DNA from: JAWRCU01 sp033542235
Lineage (GTDB): Bacteria; Pseudomonadota; Alphaproteobacteria; Rhizobiales; Rhizobiaceae
Length of the DNA stretch: 64,000 nucleotides
Reading direction: 5' to 3'
Assembly: GCF_033542235.1 (NCBI RefSeq)
Contig: NZ_JAWRCU010000025.1
Coordinates: forward strand, 1 to 64,000
In this document: positions 43,184-52,093 of the stretch, piece after piece
Layout of the letters: every line of letters starts with the position of its first letter
How positions within the stretch are numbered: position 1 is the stretch's first letter
Notes under the pieces: generated by a model
Told to the model about the DNA's origin: nothing
The model's input: the letters and a program-made list of their open reading frames with translations, nothing else
Database searches by the model: none
Made by a program: the position numbers and the translations under genes

Positions 43184-44635
43184 ATGAGCAAAGTCATCAA
43201 GAACGGCACGATCGTTACGGCAGATCGCACATGGAAGGCCGACGTCCTCGTCAAGGCCGGCAAGATCGTTGCGATCGGGCCCGACCTGCATGGCGATCAC
43301 GAGTTCGACGCTACCGGCTGCTATGTCATGCCTGGCGGTATCGACCCGCACACGCATCTCGAAATGCCCTTCATGGGCACCTATTCGTCAGACGATTTCG
43401 AGAGCGGCACACGCGCGGCACTCTCCGGCGGCACGACGATGGTGGTCGATTTCTGCCTGCCGTCGCCGAACCAGTCGCTGCTCGAAGCCTTGCAGATGTG
43501 GGACAACAAGACGTCGAAGGCGTCCTGCGACTATTCCTTCCACATGGCGATCACCTGGTGGGGCGAGCAGGTGTTCAACGAAATGGCGACGGTGGTCGAC
43601 CGGGGCATCACGTCGTTCAAGCATTTCATGGCCTACAAGGGCGCACTGATGGTCGACGACGACGAGATGTACTCGTCGTTCAAGCGCTGCGCCGAGCTCG
43701 GTGCGCTGCCGCTGGTGCATGCCGAGAACGGCGACGTTGTAGCGCAGCTCCAGCAGAAGCTGCTTGCCGAAGGCAACAACGGTCCCGAGGCACACGCCTA
43801 TTCAAGGCCGCCCGAAGTGGAAGGCGAGGCGACCAATCGGGCGATCATGATTGCCGACATGGCGGGCGTGCCGCTCTATGTCGTGCATGTCTCCTGCGAG
43901 CAGTCGCACGAAGCGATCCGCCGCGCCCGCCAGAAGGGCATGCGCGTCTTCGGCGAACCGCTCATCCAGCATCTGACGCTCGACGAGAGCGAGTACAAGA
44001 ACCCCGACTGGGATCACGCCGCGCGGCGTGTGATGAGCCCGCCTTTCCGCGACAGGCTCCATCAGGATTCGCTGTGGGCCGGCCTGCAGGCAGGCTCGCT
44101 TCAGGTGGTCGCCACCGACCATTGCGCTTTCACGACCGAGCAGAAACGGTTCGGCGTCGGCGATTTCACCAAGATTCCGAACGGCACTGGCGGTCTCGAA
44201 GACCGCCTGCCCGTGCTATGGACGAGGGGCGTCAATACGGGCCGCCTGACGATGAACGAGTTCGTCGCCGTGACCTCGACCAACATTGCCAAGATACTCA
44301 ACATGTACCCGAAGAAGGGGGCGATCGTCGAAGGCGCCGACGCTGACATCATCGTCTGGGACCCCAAGCGCAAGAAGAAGATTTCGGCGAAGAACCAGCA
44401 GTCGGTCATCGACTATAACGTCTTCGAAGGCTTCGAGGTGACCGGCCTGCCTCGCTTCGTCTTGACGCGCGGCGAGCTTGCCATCCAGGAAACGGATGTT
44501 ATGGCAAAGCCCGGCCACGGCGAGTTCGTGGCGCGCGAGCCCAACGCTCCGGTCAATCGCGCGCTGTCGAAATGGAAGGAAGTGGTCGCGCCGCGGAAGG
44601 TCGAGCGGGCGGGTATTCCTGCGACTGGGGTGTGA
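43184..44635 (+). CDS. hydA: Dihydropyrimidinase (hydantoinase)
   Basis: This 483-residue cyclic amidohydrolase opens dihydrouracil or dihydrothymine to N-carbamoyl-beta-amino acids. The binuclear Zn site is visible: HTH in GGIDPHTHLEMPF, carbamylated Lys in FKHFMAYKG, His in LVHAENGD and VVHVSCEQ, and Asp in VATDHCAF. Its length and order fit D-hydantoinase-type enzymes. It starts 60 bases after the amidohydrolase in the same direction, with AAGGGG upstream. A mosaic repeat follows the stop. Confidence 0.95.
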   Translation: MSKVIKNGTIVTADRTWKADVLVKAGKIVAIGPDLHGDHEFDATGCYVMPGGIDPHTHLEMPFMGTYSSDDFESGTRAALSGGTTMVVDFCLPSPNQSLLEALQMWDNKTSKASCDYSFHMAITWWGEQVFNEMATVVDRGITSFKHFMAYKGALMVDDDEMYSSFKRCAELGALPLVHAENGDVVAQLQQKLLAEGNNGPEAHAYSRPPEVEGEATNRAIMIADMAGVPLYVVHVSCEQSHEAIRRARQKGMRVFGEPLIQHLTLDESEYKNPDWDHAARRVMSPPFRDRLHQDSLWAGLQAGSLQVVATDHCAFTTEQKRFGVGDFTKIPNGTGGLEDRLPVLWTRGVNTGRLTMNEFVAVTSTNIAKILNMYPKKGAIVEGADADIIVWDPKRKKKISAKNQQSVIDYNVFEGFEVTGLPRFVLTRGELAIQETDVMAKPGHGEFVAREPNAPVNRALSKWKEVVAPRKVERAGIPATGV

Positions 44636-44673
44636 CTTTCGGTGGCTATGCCTGCACGGCCGGCGCCCTACGG

Positions 44674-44832
44674 CGCCCCCCTCTGTCCTGCCGGACATCT
44701 CCCCCGCAAGGGGGGAGATTGGCCGTCATTGATGGTTTCGCCAATCGCCAGCGTCGACAATTGGCGAAAACAAAGCGGCCGTCCAATCTCCCCCCTTGCG
44801 GGGGAGATGTCCGGCAGGACAGAGGGGGGCGC
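44674..44832. repeat. Rhizobial palindromic mosaic element, copy 3
   Basis: This is the third copy of the 158-bp element, the closest to copy 1 in its arms (about 44674-44722 and 44783-44832). The inner pair is TTTCGCCAAT / ATTGGCGAAA. It sits between the convergent dihydropyrimidinase and cupin genes, where it could form a strong transcript-end hairpin. Confidence 0.85.
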
Positions 44833-44872
44833 GACAGGGCGCAACTCCTCAGAACGGCACCGCTTCAACCAC

Positions 44873-45286
44873 TCACCTCGGCACGCGCGCATCCAACTCC
44901 GGCAGCAGCACGACGCTCTCCTGCTCGTTGGGGTCGGTGCGGGCAATGACCGCGGAGGACGGCCTGTCACTGAGATTGGCCGGCAGATGCGGCACACCGG
45001 CAGGGATGTAGAAGAGGTCGCCCGCCTTGACGACGATATGGTTCTCCAGCTCGTCGCCATACCAGGTGTCGACCTCGCCGGACAGGCAATAGATCGCGGT
45101 CTCGTGGGCCTCGTGCAGATGCGCCTTGGCGCGCGCGCCGGGCGGCATGGTAAGGATGTGCATGCAGATGCCCTTGGCGCCGACCGTCTCGGTCGAAATG
45201 CCTTCGAAATAGCTGAGACCTTGCTTCCCGTCGTAAGTATTGTCGGGACGGATAAGGCGGCAGGTGGGTTTTGACTTGACCGTCAT
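44873..45286 (-). CDS. Cupin-domain protein
   Basis: This 137-residue cupin has metal ligands in AKAHLHEAHETAIYCLSGEV (His-x-His and a following Glu), with the second motif GDLFYIPAGVPHLPANLSD supplying the fourth His. It is transcribed against dihydropyrimidinase and divergent from the ABC transporter operon (109 bases). Presence of a second cupin in the pyrimidine region suggests a pathway-linked but unassigned task. Confidence 0.87.
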   Translation of the reverse strand: MTVKSKPTCRLIRPDNTYDGKQGLSYFEGISTETVGAKGICMHILTMPPGARAKAHLHEAHETAIYCLSGEVDTWYGDELENHIVVKAGDLFYIPAGVPHLPANLSDRPSSAVIARTDPNEQESVVLLPELDARVPR

Positions 45287-45394
45287 TCTATAAGCTCCAA
45301 AGAAGGCATGCCGGGCAGTGGGGAAGCCAGTGGAAATCAGAACGAAAACGAAGGCAATGGGATTCGGGTGCGGCCCGAGAAGACGGCCTGCTAA

Positions 45395-46186
45395 ATGACA
45401 GATTCTTCGCCAGCCGTCGTTTCCGCCAGCAAGCTCAGCCTGACGTTCCAGACCAGCGATGGTCCGGTGAACGCGCTGTCCAATGTCGACCTCACCATCA
45501 ACAAGGGAGAGTTCGTCTCCTTCATCGGCCCATCGGGCTGCGGCAAGACAACTTTCCTGCGCGTCATCGCCGATCTCGAGCAGCCCACCGAGGGCGCGAT
45601 ACTCGTCAACGGCATGACGCCGTCCGAGGCACGCCAGCGGCGCGCTTACGGCTATGTCTTCCAGGCGCCGGCGCTCTATCCGTGGCGCACGATCGAGCGC
45701 AACGTCGCGCTGCCGCTCGAGATCATGGGCATCGGCAGGCGCGACCAGAAGGCGCGGGTGGGCCGCACGCTCGATCTCGTCAACCTCATCGGCTTCGAGA
45801 AGAAATATCCCTGGCAGCTCTCTGGCGGCATGCAGCAGCGTGCCTCGATCGCCCGCGCGCTGGCCTTCGACGCGGATCTACTTCTCATGGACGAGCCGTT
45901 CGGAGCGCTCGATGAGATCGTGCGAGACCACCTCAACAAGCAGCTCCTGGAGCTCTGGGCGCGCACCAACAAGACGATCTGCTTCGTCACGCATTCGATA
46001 CCCGAGGCCGTCTATCTTTCGACGCGCATCGTCGTGATGTCGCCTCGGCCGGGCAGGGTGACCGACGTGATCGAGTCGACGCTGCCGGTGGAGCGACCGC
46101 TCCATATCCGCGAGACGCCGGAGTTCCTGGCCATCGCACATCGAGTGCGTGAAGGCCTGCATGCGGGCCATTCCTACGAGGATTGA
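45395..46186 (+). CDS. ABC transporter ATP-binding protein (SsuB/ThiZ-like)
   Basis: This 263-residue ATPase has Walker A GPSGCGKTT, Q-loop YVFQAPALYPWRT, signature LSGGMQQR, Walker B LLLMDEPFGALD and switch His in VTHSIPEA. The Q-loop and PRPGR near the C terminus are those of the nitrate/sulfonate/taurine/HMP class. It is the first gene of a four-gene importer in the pyrimidine region. The class imports pyrimidine-like HMP among others, so uracil, thymine or dihydropyrimidines are good substrate guesses. Confidence 0.92.
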   Translation: MTDSSPAVVSASKLSLTFQTSDGPVNALSNVDLTINKGEFVSFIGPSGCGKTTFLRVIADLEQPTEGAILVNGMTPSEARQRRAYGYVFQAPALYPWRTIERNVALPLEIMGIGRRDQKARVGRTLDLVNLIGFEKKYPWQLSGGMQQRASIARALAFDADLLLMDEPFGALDEIVRDHLNKQLLELWARTNKTICFVTHSIPEAVYLSTRIVVMSPRPGRVTDVIESTLPVERPLHIRETPEFLAIAHRVREGLHAGHSYED

Positions 46187-46194
46187 GGGGTGGC

Positions 46195-47073
46195 ATGGAC
46201 CGTACGCGTGACAAGATCGTACCCGTTCTTACGCTGCTGGCCGGGCTGATCGTCGTCTGGTATGTCGCAGCCGTCATCCTCAACACGCCGTTCCAGCGCG
46301 ACATGGACAAGCGTGGAGGCGTGACGCCGGGCGGGATGGAGTTCATTGGCAAGACGCTGTCGCAGCCCAAGCCCGTGCTGCCGGCGCCGCATCAGGTGGC
46401 GGTCGCGTTCTTCAATTCCACCTTCATGGTGAAACCGTGGAGCGCGAGGAGCCTCGTCTACCATGCCTGGGTCACGCTCTCCTCGACGCTGCTCGGTTTC
46501 GTCTTCGGCACCGCGCTCGGCGTTTTGATCGCGGTCGGCGTCGTCCACGTCACGGCACTCGACCGCAGCCTGATGCCGTGGATCATCGCCTCGCAGACGG
46601 TACCGATCCTGGCGATCGCGCCGATGGTCATCGTCGTCTTCGCCGCGGTCGGCATCGTGGGGCTGATCCCGAAAGCGCTGATCTCGACCTATCTTTCGTT
46701 CTTCCCGGTCGCCGTCGGCATGGTGAAGGGGTTGCGTTCGCCCGAGCTCATCTATCTCGACCTGATGCGGACCTATAATGCGAGCGGCAGCCAGCTGTTC
46801 TGGAAGCTGCGTGTGCCGGCCTCCGTGCCCTTCCTTTTCACGTCGATGAAGGTGGCGATCGCCGCGAGCCTGGTCGGCGCGATTGTCGGCGAGCTGCCGA
46901 CCGGCGCGGTCGCCGGTATCGGGGCCAAGCTGCTGACCGGCTCCTATTACAGCCAGACGATCGACATCTGGGCGGCGCTGATTGCGGGCTCGGTTGTGGC
47001 GGCGCTGCTCGTCACCATAGTCGGGATCGTAGGGAAGGTGGTCGAGCGGTCGATGGGAGCTCGACCGGCATGA
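46195..47073 (+). CDS. ABC transporter permease (SsuC-like)
   Basis: This inner-membrane permease of 292 residues has six hydrophobic segments. The EAA loop is LMRTYNASGSQLFWKLRVPASVPFLF, where the ATPase docks. ATG 46195 follows GAGGGG by five bases; the TTG at 46183 overlaps the ATPase stop and is not preferred. Its stop overlaps the next permease start (ATGA at 47070). Confidence 0.92.
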   Translation: MDRTRDKIVPVLTLLAGLIVVWYVAAVILNTPFQRDMDKRGGVTPGGMEFIGKTLSQPKPVLPAPHQVAVAFFNSTFMVKPWSARSLVYHAWVTLSSTLLGFVFGTALGVLIAVGVVHVTALDRSLMPWIIASQTVPILAIAPMVIVVFAAVGIVGLIPKALISTYLSFFPVAVGMVKGLRSPELIYLDLMRTYNASGSQLFWKLRVPASVPFLFTSMKVAIAASLVGAIVGELPTGAVAGIGAKLLTGSYYSQTIDIWAALIAGSVVAALLVTIVGIVGKVVERSMGARPA

Positions 47074-48230
47074 ACTGGCTGAAGCCCTCATGGCAGGCTG
47101 TGCTGGCCATCCTTATCTGCGTCGCCGCCGTGGCCATGGGAGCCATGACCCGGCCCGAGGCGGACGCGATCGCCAATCCGACGGCCACCATCAACTATCC
47201 CTACATGGGAACGAAGAGCCTGATCTTCGGTGTTTTGCTCGTCGCATCCCTTGCGTCAATGGCGCTGCCGTCCATCCTTGCGCGGATCTTCATGCTGATT
47301 GCCGCTTCTCTTGCCGCGGCGTGGCTCCTCATTCAGGCCATGTATGATTCCGCGTTTGTGGGCACGGCGCTGGCGCCCTATTTCATGGCACTCGCCGCGG
47401 CGTGGTTGCTTGCCTGGCTCTCGGTCAGCCTGCTCTCCGAACTCAAGCCTGTCGACCGAGCTGCCAGGTTGTTGTTGAGGCTTATTATTCCCGTGATCTT
47501 CGGCGCGTGGATATTGATCCTCTGGGAAGGGATCACACGCGGCGCGGGCGTCCCCTTCGTGCTGCTGCCGCCGCCGAGCCTGATCGGCGTGCGCTTCGCC
47601 AATTCGCTGCCTATACTGTGGGCCGACGTTCAGCAGACTGTCTTCAAGTCGGTGATCATCGGCTATGCGCTCGGTTGCTCGTTGGGCTTCCTGACGGCGA
47701 TCCTCGCCGACCGCGTCCCGTTTCTTCGCCGAGGGCTGCTGCCGATCGGCAACATGGTCTCGGCGCTGCCTATCATCGGGGTCGCGCCGATCATGGTGAT
47801 GTGGTTCGGCTTCGACTGGCATTCGAAGGCGGCGGTCGTTGTGGTGATGACCTTTTTCCCGATGCTGGTGAACACAGTCGCAGGACTCGCCGCTGCCGGC
47901 CGCATGGAGCGCGACCTGATGCGCACATACGCGTCCGACTACTGGCAGGAACTCTTCAAGCTGCGTCTGCCGGCGGCCGCGCCCTTCATCTTCAACGCCC
48001 TCAAGATAAATTCGACGCTCGCCATGATCGGCGCTATCGTTGCCGAGTTCTTCGGCACGCCGATTGTCGGCATGGGGTTTCGTATCTCGACCGAAGTCGG
48101 CCGGATGAACGTCGATATGGTGTGGGCGGAAATCGCAGTTGCGGCGCTTGCGGGTTCCGTCTTCTATGGCGTGGTCGCGCTCATCGAACGGGCAGCCACG
48201 TTCTGGCATCCGTCTATCCGCGGGGGATAG
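47070..48230 (+). CDS. ABC transporter permease with extra N-terminal membrane segments
   Basis: This 386-residue second permease pairs with the one before it. The C-terminal 260 residues are the normal SsuC-like domain, with EAA loop LMRTYASDYWQELFKLRLPAAAPFIF. The N-terminal 120 residues add about four helices (VLAILICVAAVAMGAM, LIFGVLLVASLASMALP, FMLIAASLAAAWLLIQAM, PYFMALAAAWLLAWLSVSLL) that the partner lacks. Their role is unknown. It is coupled to the upstream permease by an ATGA overlap. Confidence 0.91.
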   Translation: MNWLKPSWQAVLAILICVAAVAMGAMTRPEADAIANPTATINYPYMGTKSLIFGVLLVASLASMALPSILARIFMLIAASLAAAWLLIQAMYDSAFVGTALAPYFMALAAAWLLAWLSVSLLSELKPVDRAARLLLRLIIPVIFGAWILILWEGITRGAGVPFVLLPPPSLIGVRFANSLPILWADVQQTVFKSVIIGYALGCSLGFLTAILADRVPFLRRGLLPIGNMVSALPIIGVAPIMVMWFGFDWHSKAAVVVVMTFFPMLVNTVAGLAAAGRMERDLMRTYASDYWQELFKLRLPAAAPFIFNALKINSTLAMIGAIVAEFFGTPIVGMGFRISTEVGRMNVDMVWAEIAVAALAGSVFYGVVALIERAATFWHPSIRGG

Positions 48231-48253
48231 ACCAACTTCAGAGGGTAACAGAT

Positions 48254-49225
48254 ATGAAAAAACTGATGATTCCGCTTCTGGCAAGCGCCATCTCGCTTGC
48301 CGCATTCCAGGCTTTCGCGGCCGACAAGCTCACCCTGCAGCTGAAATGGGTCACCCAGTCGCAGTTCGGCGGCTATTATGTCGCCAAGGACAAGGGCTTC
48401 TATGAGGAAGAGGGCCTGGATGTCGACATCAAGCCGGGCGGCCCCGATATCGCGCCCGAGCAGGTGATCGCCGGCGGCGGCGCCGACGTGATCGTCGACT
48501 GGATGGGCGGCGCGCTGGTCGCCCGCGAGAAGGGCGTGCCGCTGGTCAACATCGCCCAGCCCTTCAAGAAGGCCGGCATGGAGATGGTCTGTCCCAAGGA
48601 CGGGCCGATCAAGACCGAGGCCGACTTCAAGGGCCACACGCTCGGCGTCTGGTTCTTCGGCAATGAGTATCCGTTCTTCGCCTGGATGAACAAGCTCGGC
48701 CTCAAGACAGAGGGCGGGCCTGACGGCGTCACGGTGCTGAAGCAGAGCTTCGACGTGCAGCCGCTCATCCAGAAGCAGGCCGATTGCATCTCGGTCATGA
48801 CCTACAACGAGTACTGGCAGCTGATCGACGCGGGCTACAAGCCGGAGGACCTGATCGTCTTCAACTACACCGCGATGGGCAACGACCTGCTCGAAGACGG
48901 GCTCTATACGCTCGAGGACAAGCTCAAGGATCCGGCCTTCGAGGACAAGATGGTGCGCTTCGTAAGGGCTTCGATGAAAGGCTGGAAGTACGCGACCGAG
49001 AATCCAGATGAGGCGGCCGGCATTGTGATGGACAATGGCGGCCAGGACGAGAACCATCAGAAGCGCATGATGGGCGAGGTTGCCAAGCTGATCGACAATG
49101 CCGACGGAAAGCTCGTCGTGCCTGCCTATGAGCGCACGGCCAAGGCGCTGCTCGACCAGAAGATCATCACGAAGGAGCCCTCGGGCGCCTGGACTTCCGC
49201 CATCACCGACAAGGCGATCAAGTAG
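48254..49225 (+). CDS. NMT1/THI5-like ABC transporter substrate-binding protein
   Basis: This is a periplasmic receptor of 323 residues. A clear Sec signal (MKKLMIPLLASAISLAAFQA, cleavage AFA-AD) is followed by LQLKWVTQSQFGGYYVAKDKG, the start typical of the NMT1/THI5-like family that includes HMP-precursor binders. The frame runs open far upstream but the signal peptide fixes ATG 48254. It is the last gene of the importer, followed by a strong terminator. Context suggests a pyrimidine or breakdown-product ligand. Confidence 0.93.
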   Translation: MKKLMIPLLASAISLAAFQAFAADKLTLQLKWVTQSQFGGYYVAKDKGFYEEEGLDVDIKPGGPDIAPEQVIAGGGADVIVDWMGGALVAREKGVPLVNIAQPFKKAGMEMVCPKDGPIKTEADFKGHTLGVWFFGNEYPFFAWMNKLGLKTEGGPDGVTVLKQSFDVQPLIQKQADCISVMTYNEYWQLIDAGYKPEDLIVFNYTAMGNDLLEDGLYTLEDKLKDPAFEDKMVRFVRASMKGWKYATENPDEAAGIVMDNGGQDENHQKRMMGEVAKLIDNADGKLVVPAYERTAKALLDQKIITKEPSGAWTSAITDKAIK

Positions 49226-49250
49226 TCGCTCAAACTCGGATGAGTACAGA

Positions 49251-49274
49251 AGGGGCGGGTGACCGCCCCTTTTT
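49251..49274 (+). terminator. Rho-independent terminator of the ABC operon
   Basis: An 8-bp GC stem AGGGGCGG / CCGCCCCT with GTGA loop is followed by TTTTT (to 49274), 26 bases after the binding-protein stop. It closes the pyrimidine-region operon on the plus strand. Confidence 0.9.
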
Positions 49275-49496
49275 CTTGAGCAGCTTGCATCGGTTCAGAC
49301 GAAGCTTAACTCGTAATCAGTCGGGCCACCCCTACGTTTGCGAGCCATCTTGGGATCATCGCGCCAGGGATCGCGACTTGCAAATATTATTCCGGCAACT
49401 CGCAACCTGTAAGGGCGGTAACCGTTCCTGGAGGGTCGTGCATACTGCGAGCCGATACTGCATTTCGATCGGCAAGGACCCCTCAGGAGGAATTCG

Positions 49497-49955
49497 ATGT
49501 CTAAAATCACAATCGCACGGGCGATCGCCGGTGCATTGGCTCTATTGGTGATGATGGCTGCACCGTCTGCTTATGCCAAGACGATCAAATACCAAGCCAA
49601 GCTCGACGCCAGCCAGGAGACGCCGTCAAACGACAGCAAGGGCACAGGCACCGCCGACGTGACCTACAACACCGGTACGCAAAGACTGAGGTGGACGGTC
49701 GACTATTCTGGCCTGACGGGCCCCGCGACTGCGGCTCATTTCCATGGTCCAGCCGAGCGCGGGCAGAGCGCCGACGTCGCGGTTCCACTCAAAGGGAAGC
49801 TGGACAGCCCGATCAAAGGCTCGGCGAAGCTCACGAAGGCGCAGGCGCGTGATCTCCAGGCAGGCAAATATTACATCAACATCCACACCGATGCCCACCC
49901 AGACGGCGAGATACGCGGCCAAGTCGAGGAGCAGAAAGCAGGCGGCAGCATGTGA
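49497..49955 (+). CDS. Exported CHRD-domain protein
   Basis: This 152-residue secreted protein has a signal peptide (ALALLVMMAAPSAYA-KT). One CHRD domain fills the rest: KLDASQETP at the start, AAHFHGPAERG in the middle and YYINIHTDAHPDGEIRGQV at the end. The two His-containing motifs are typical and may bind metal. CHRD proteins have no settled bacterial function. AGGAGG lies seven bases upstream of the ATG. It is monocistronic and converges with the glycosyltransferase operon. Confidence 0.92.
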   Translation: MSKITIARAIAGALALLVMMAAPSAYAKTIKYQAKLDASQETPSNDSKGTGTADVTYNTGTQRLRWTVDYSGLTGPATAAHFHGPAERGQSADVAVPLKGKLDSPIKGSAKLTKAQARDLQAGKYYINIHTDAHPDGEIRGQVEEQKAGGSM

Positions 49956-49983
49956 CGTAGGTCACCCCGCGGCCACGCACCGA

Positions 49984-51630
49984 TTACTGGCTCTCGAACG
50001 GCAGGCGATAGAGGGTTACGGACACTGCGCGGCCGTTGGAGAAGTTGAGGCCTTGGATCTTGGAGAGGGCGATCGGCTTTGCAGCGGACTGATTGAACGC
50101 TGCCTGGAAAGCGGGTTCCTCGACCCTCTCCACGGCCGCGACGCCGCAGCGATTGCCCTTGAGCCACGCGGCCGCGCCGGCTCCGTCGGTTAGAAGCGTG
50201 TCGGTGGCGGTGAGAAACACCAAGCTCGGCTCGTCATAGCCGGCCGACGCCAGTTTCGAGTCCGCACACGGCTTTGCGGCAGAGTAAGCGCGCGCGACTT
50301 CGCGGCCGAGCCAGATCTGGTCCAGGCTGGGCAGCACCTGTCCTGCAAGCAGCCCCATTCCCACCATAGAGGCGAGGGTGGCGCCGACGACACGGCGCAG
50401 CGGCTGCCAGGTCACCATGATCCCCGAGCCTAGCCAGCCGGCCGCGACGAAGGCGATCGCGGAAGGGATGCTCCAGGCCGAGAAGCCGTCGAAATAAAGC
50501 GGCAGACCAACTGCCAGCGCTGCCAGCGCCACGGTCACTGCAATTACTCCGACGCGCGCTATCCAGACGAGCCAGAACATCCAAGGGGGGGAGGGCGCTG
50601 CCTCAGCGCCCTCGGACCGGTTCAGATGCCAGGCCATCAGAAGCAGGAGCGCCGGATAGGCCGGCAGCACGTAGTGTGGCAGCTTGGTCGGCATGAGCTC
50701 GCAGACTATCCACCAGGGCAGGTACCAGCAGAGCAGGAACAGGAGCCGCGGATCGGAGCGGAAGCGCCGCAGCGCCGCCAGCCCGCCTTCCAGCGCCATG
50801 GCGCCGAACGGCCATAGGAAGAGCGAATAGGTGAGCACATAATAGCCCGGCGGGAAGCCGTGCGATTCCTGCCCGCTGGCGACCTTGCCCATCATGTCCT
50901 TGCCTACCGATTCCTGCCAGAAGGCCCAGCCGCCTTTCAACGATATCGCGATGATCCAGGGGGCTACGATCAGCAGGACGAGGACCAGGCCGCGGATGGG
51001 TTTCAGGCCCCGCAGCCAGCGCCAGTCGCGGTCGAAAGCCGCAACGGCGCCTACCGTGAGCGCGCTGAGCAGGGGAACGATCGGTCCCTTGATCAGGATG
51101 GCGACGGCTTCGGCGATCCAGAATAGCCAAACCGTTCGGCCCGGTGCCTTTTCACCTTTCCGCATGGCGAGATAGAAGCCCGCAAGCGCCCCCTGCGCCA
51201 CCACAGCGGTCGCGAGCAGGAAGGCGTCGGTCTTGGCGATCCGCGCCTCGAAGGCGAGACCGAAAATGCCGGCAAGTGCGATTGCCGCGATCAGGCCTTC
51301 GCGCTCGCCGAACAGACTGCGTCCGATCGCGAATGTAGCGCAGACGGCGATGAGGCCGCCCAGCACGGAAACCAATCTATAAGCCCAGATCGGGGCTGCG
51401 GCCCCGCCCCCAGCCATCTCGACTGCTGCGCTCTGCAGCCAATAGATGCCGATCGGCTTCTTGTAGCGGCTCTCGCCCTGGAAGCGGATATCGATATAGT
51501 CGCCGCCTTCGGCCATCTGCTTGGAGGCCTGCACGAAGCGTGGCTCGTCGCGGTCGATGGGCGGCAGCGATGCTATTCCAGGCAGGAAGGCTGCGAGGCA
51601 TATGAGGATCAGCAGCGCGTAGTGCCGCAT
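49984..51630 (-). CDS. GT39/ArnT-like membrane glycosyltransferase
   Basis: This integral membrane protein of about 548 residues has around 12 hydrophobic segments. The conserved first periplasmic loop PPIDRDEPRFVQASKQM contains the Asp-Glu that binds the polyprenyl-phosphate sugar in ArnT/PMT enzymes. It would move a sugar from a lipid carrier onto lipid A, LPS core or another periplasmic acceptor. I prefer ATG 51630 (MRHYALLILICL), which puts the first helix at the N terminus; the frame opens at 51717. It follows the LABN and GT2 genes on the same strand, which plausibly make and flip its donor. Confidence 0.88.
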   Translation of the reverse strand: MRHYALLILICLAAFLPGIASLPPIDRDEPRFVQASKQMAEGGDYIDIRFQGESRYKKPIGIYWLQSAAVEMAGGGAAAPIWAYRLVSVLGGLIAVCATFAIGRSLFGEREGLIAAIALAGIFGLAFEARIAKTDAFLLATAVVAQGALAGFYLAMRKGEKAPGRTVWLFWIAEAVAILIKGPIVPLLSALTVGAVAAFDRDWRWLRGLKPIRGLVLVLLIVAPWIIAISLKGGWAFWQESVGKDMMGKVASGQESHGFPPGYYVLTYSLFLWPFGAMALEGGLAALRRFRSDPRLLFLLCWYLPWWIVCELMPTKLPHYVLPAYPALLLLMAWHLNRSEGAEAAPSPPWMFWLVWIARVGVIAVTVALAALAVGLPLYFDGFSAWSIPSAIAFVAAGWLGSGIMVTWQPLRRVVGATLASMVGMGLLAGQVLPSLDQIWLGREVARAYSAAKPCADSKLASAGYDEPSLVFLTATDTLLTDGAGAAAWLKGNRCGVAAVERVEEPAFQAAFNQSAAKPIALSKIQGLNFSNGRAVSVTLYRLPFESQ

Positions 51631-51760
51631 CGATGAACCATAGCGGAATGACCCAAGTTCAGCCGCCATCCGGTCTGCCTTTTGTTTGGTGCATGATCTC
51701 TTCCGAAAAATCTGCAACCTTTGCTGTCGCTGACCTCCGGTTTGGGATCACGCGGCATGC

Positions 51761-52093
51761 TCAACCGCCGTTGACGCGCATCGCTTTGCGTTCGTTGGCG
51801 ATCAGCCAAAGGTTGCGGATGTAGATGAAGAGGCCCAACCCTTGGCCGAGGATGAAGACCGGGTCCTCACGCTGGATGGCATAGACCAGAAGCAGCGCGC
51901 CGCCGGCGAGCGAGAAGAACCAGAAGGCCACCGGCACCACCGAGCGCTTGGCCCGCTCCGATGCAACCCATTGAACGACGAAGCGCATCATGAAGAGCGC
52001 CTGCGCGATGAAGCCCAGCACGACCCAGGCATCGAACTGCCGAATGAAGACATCGTGCAGCCAGGTCAGCAGCGAGCCGAAGATTTCGGTCAT
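51761..52093 (-). CDS. Lipid-A-disaccharide synthase N-terminal-domain (LABN) membrane protein
   Basis: This 110-residue protein has three membrane helices: VLGFIAQALFMMRFVVQWV, AFWFFSLAGGALLLVYAI and FILGQGLGLFIYIRNLWLI. The motif RFVVQWVASERAKRSVVP is the signature of the LABN family, thought to flip polyprenyl-phosphate sugars alongside GT2 and ArnT-like proteins. The start ATG 52093 overlaps the GT2 stop (ATGA). An open frame continuing to 52351 lies inside the GT2 gene and is rejected. Confidence 0.9.
   Translation of the reverse strand: MTEIFGSLLTWLHDVFIRQFDAWVVLGFIAQALFMMRFVVQWVASERAKRSVVPVAFWFFSLAGGALLLVYAIQREDPVFILGQGLGLFIYIRNLWLIANERKAMRVNGG

Noticed and set aside
42949..44346. 465-residue frame crossing the amidohydrolase and dihydropyrimidinase
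   Set aside because: Off-frame shadow of two well-supported genes.
47402..48253. Long upstream extension of the NMT1-like binding protein
   Set aside because: It overlaps the permease in another frame; the signal peptide at 48254 marks the true start.
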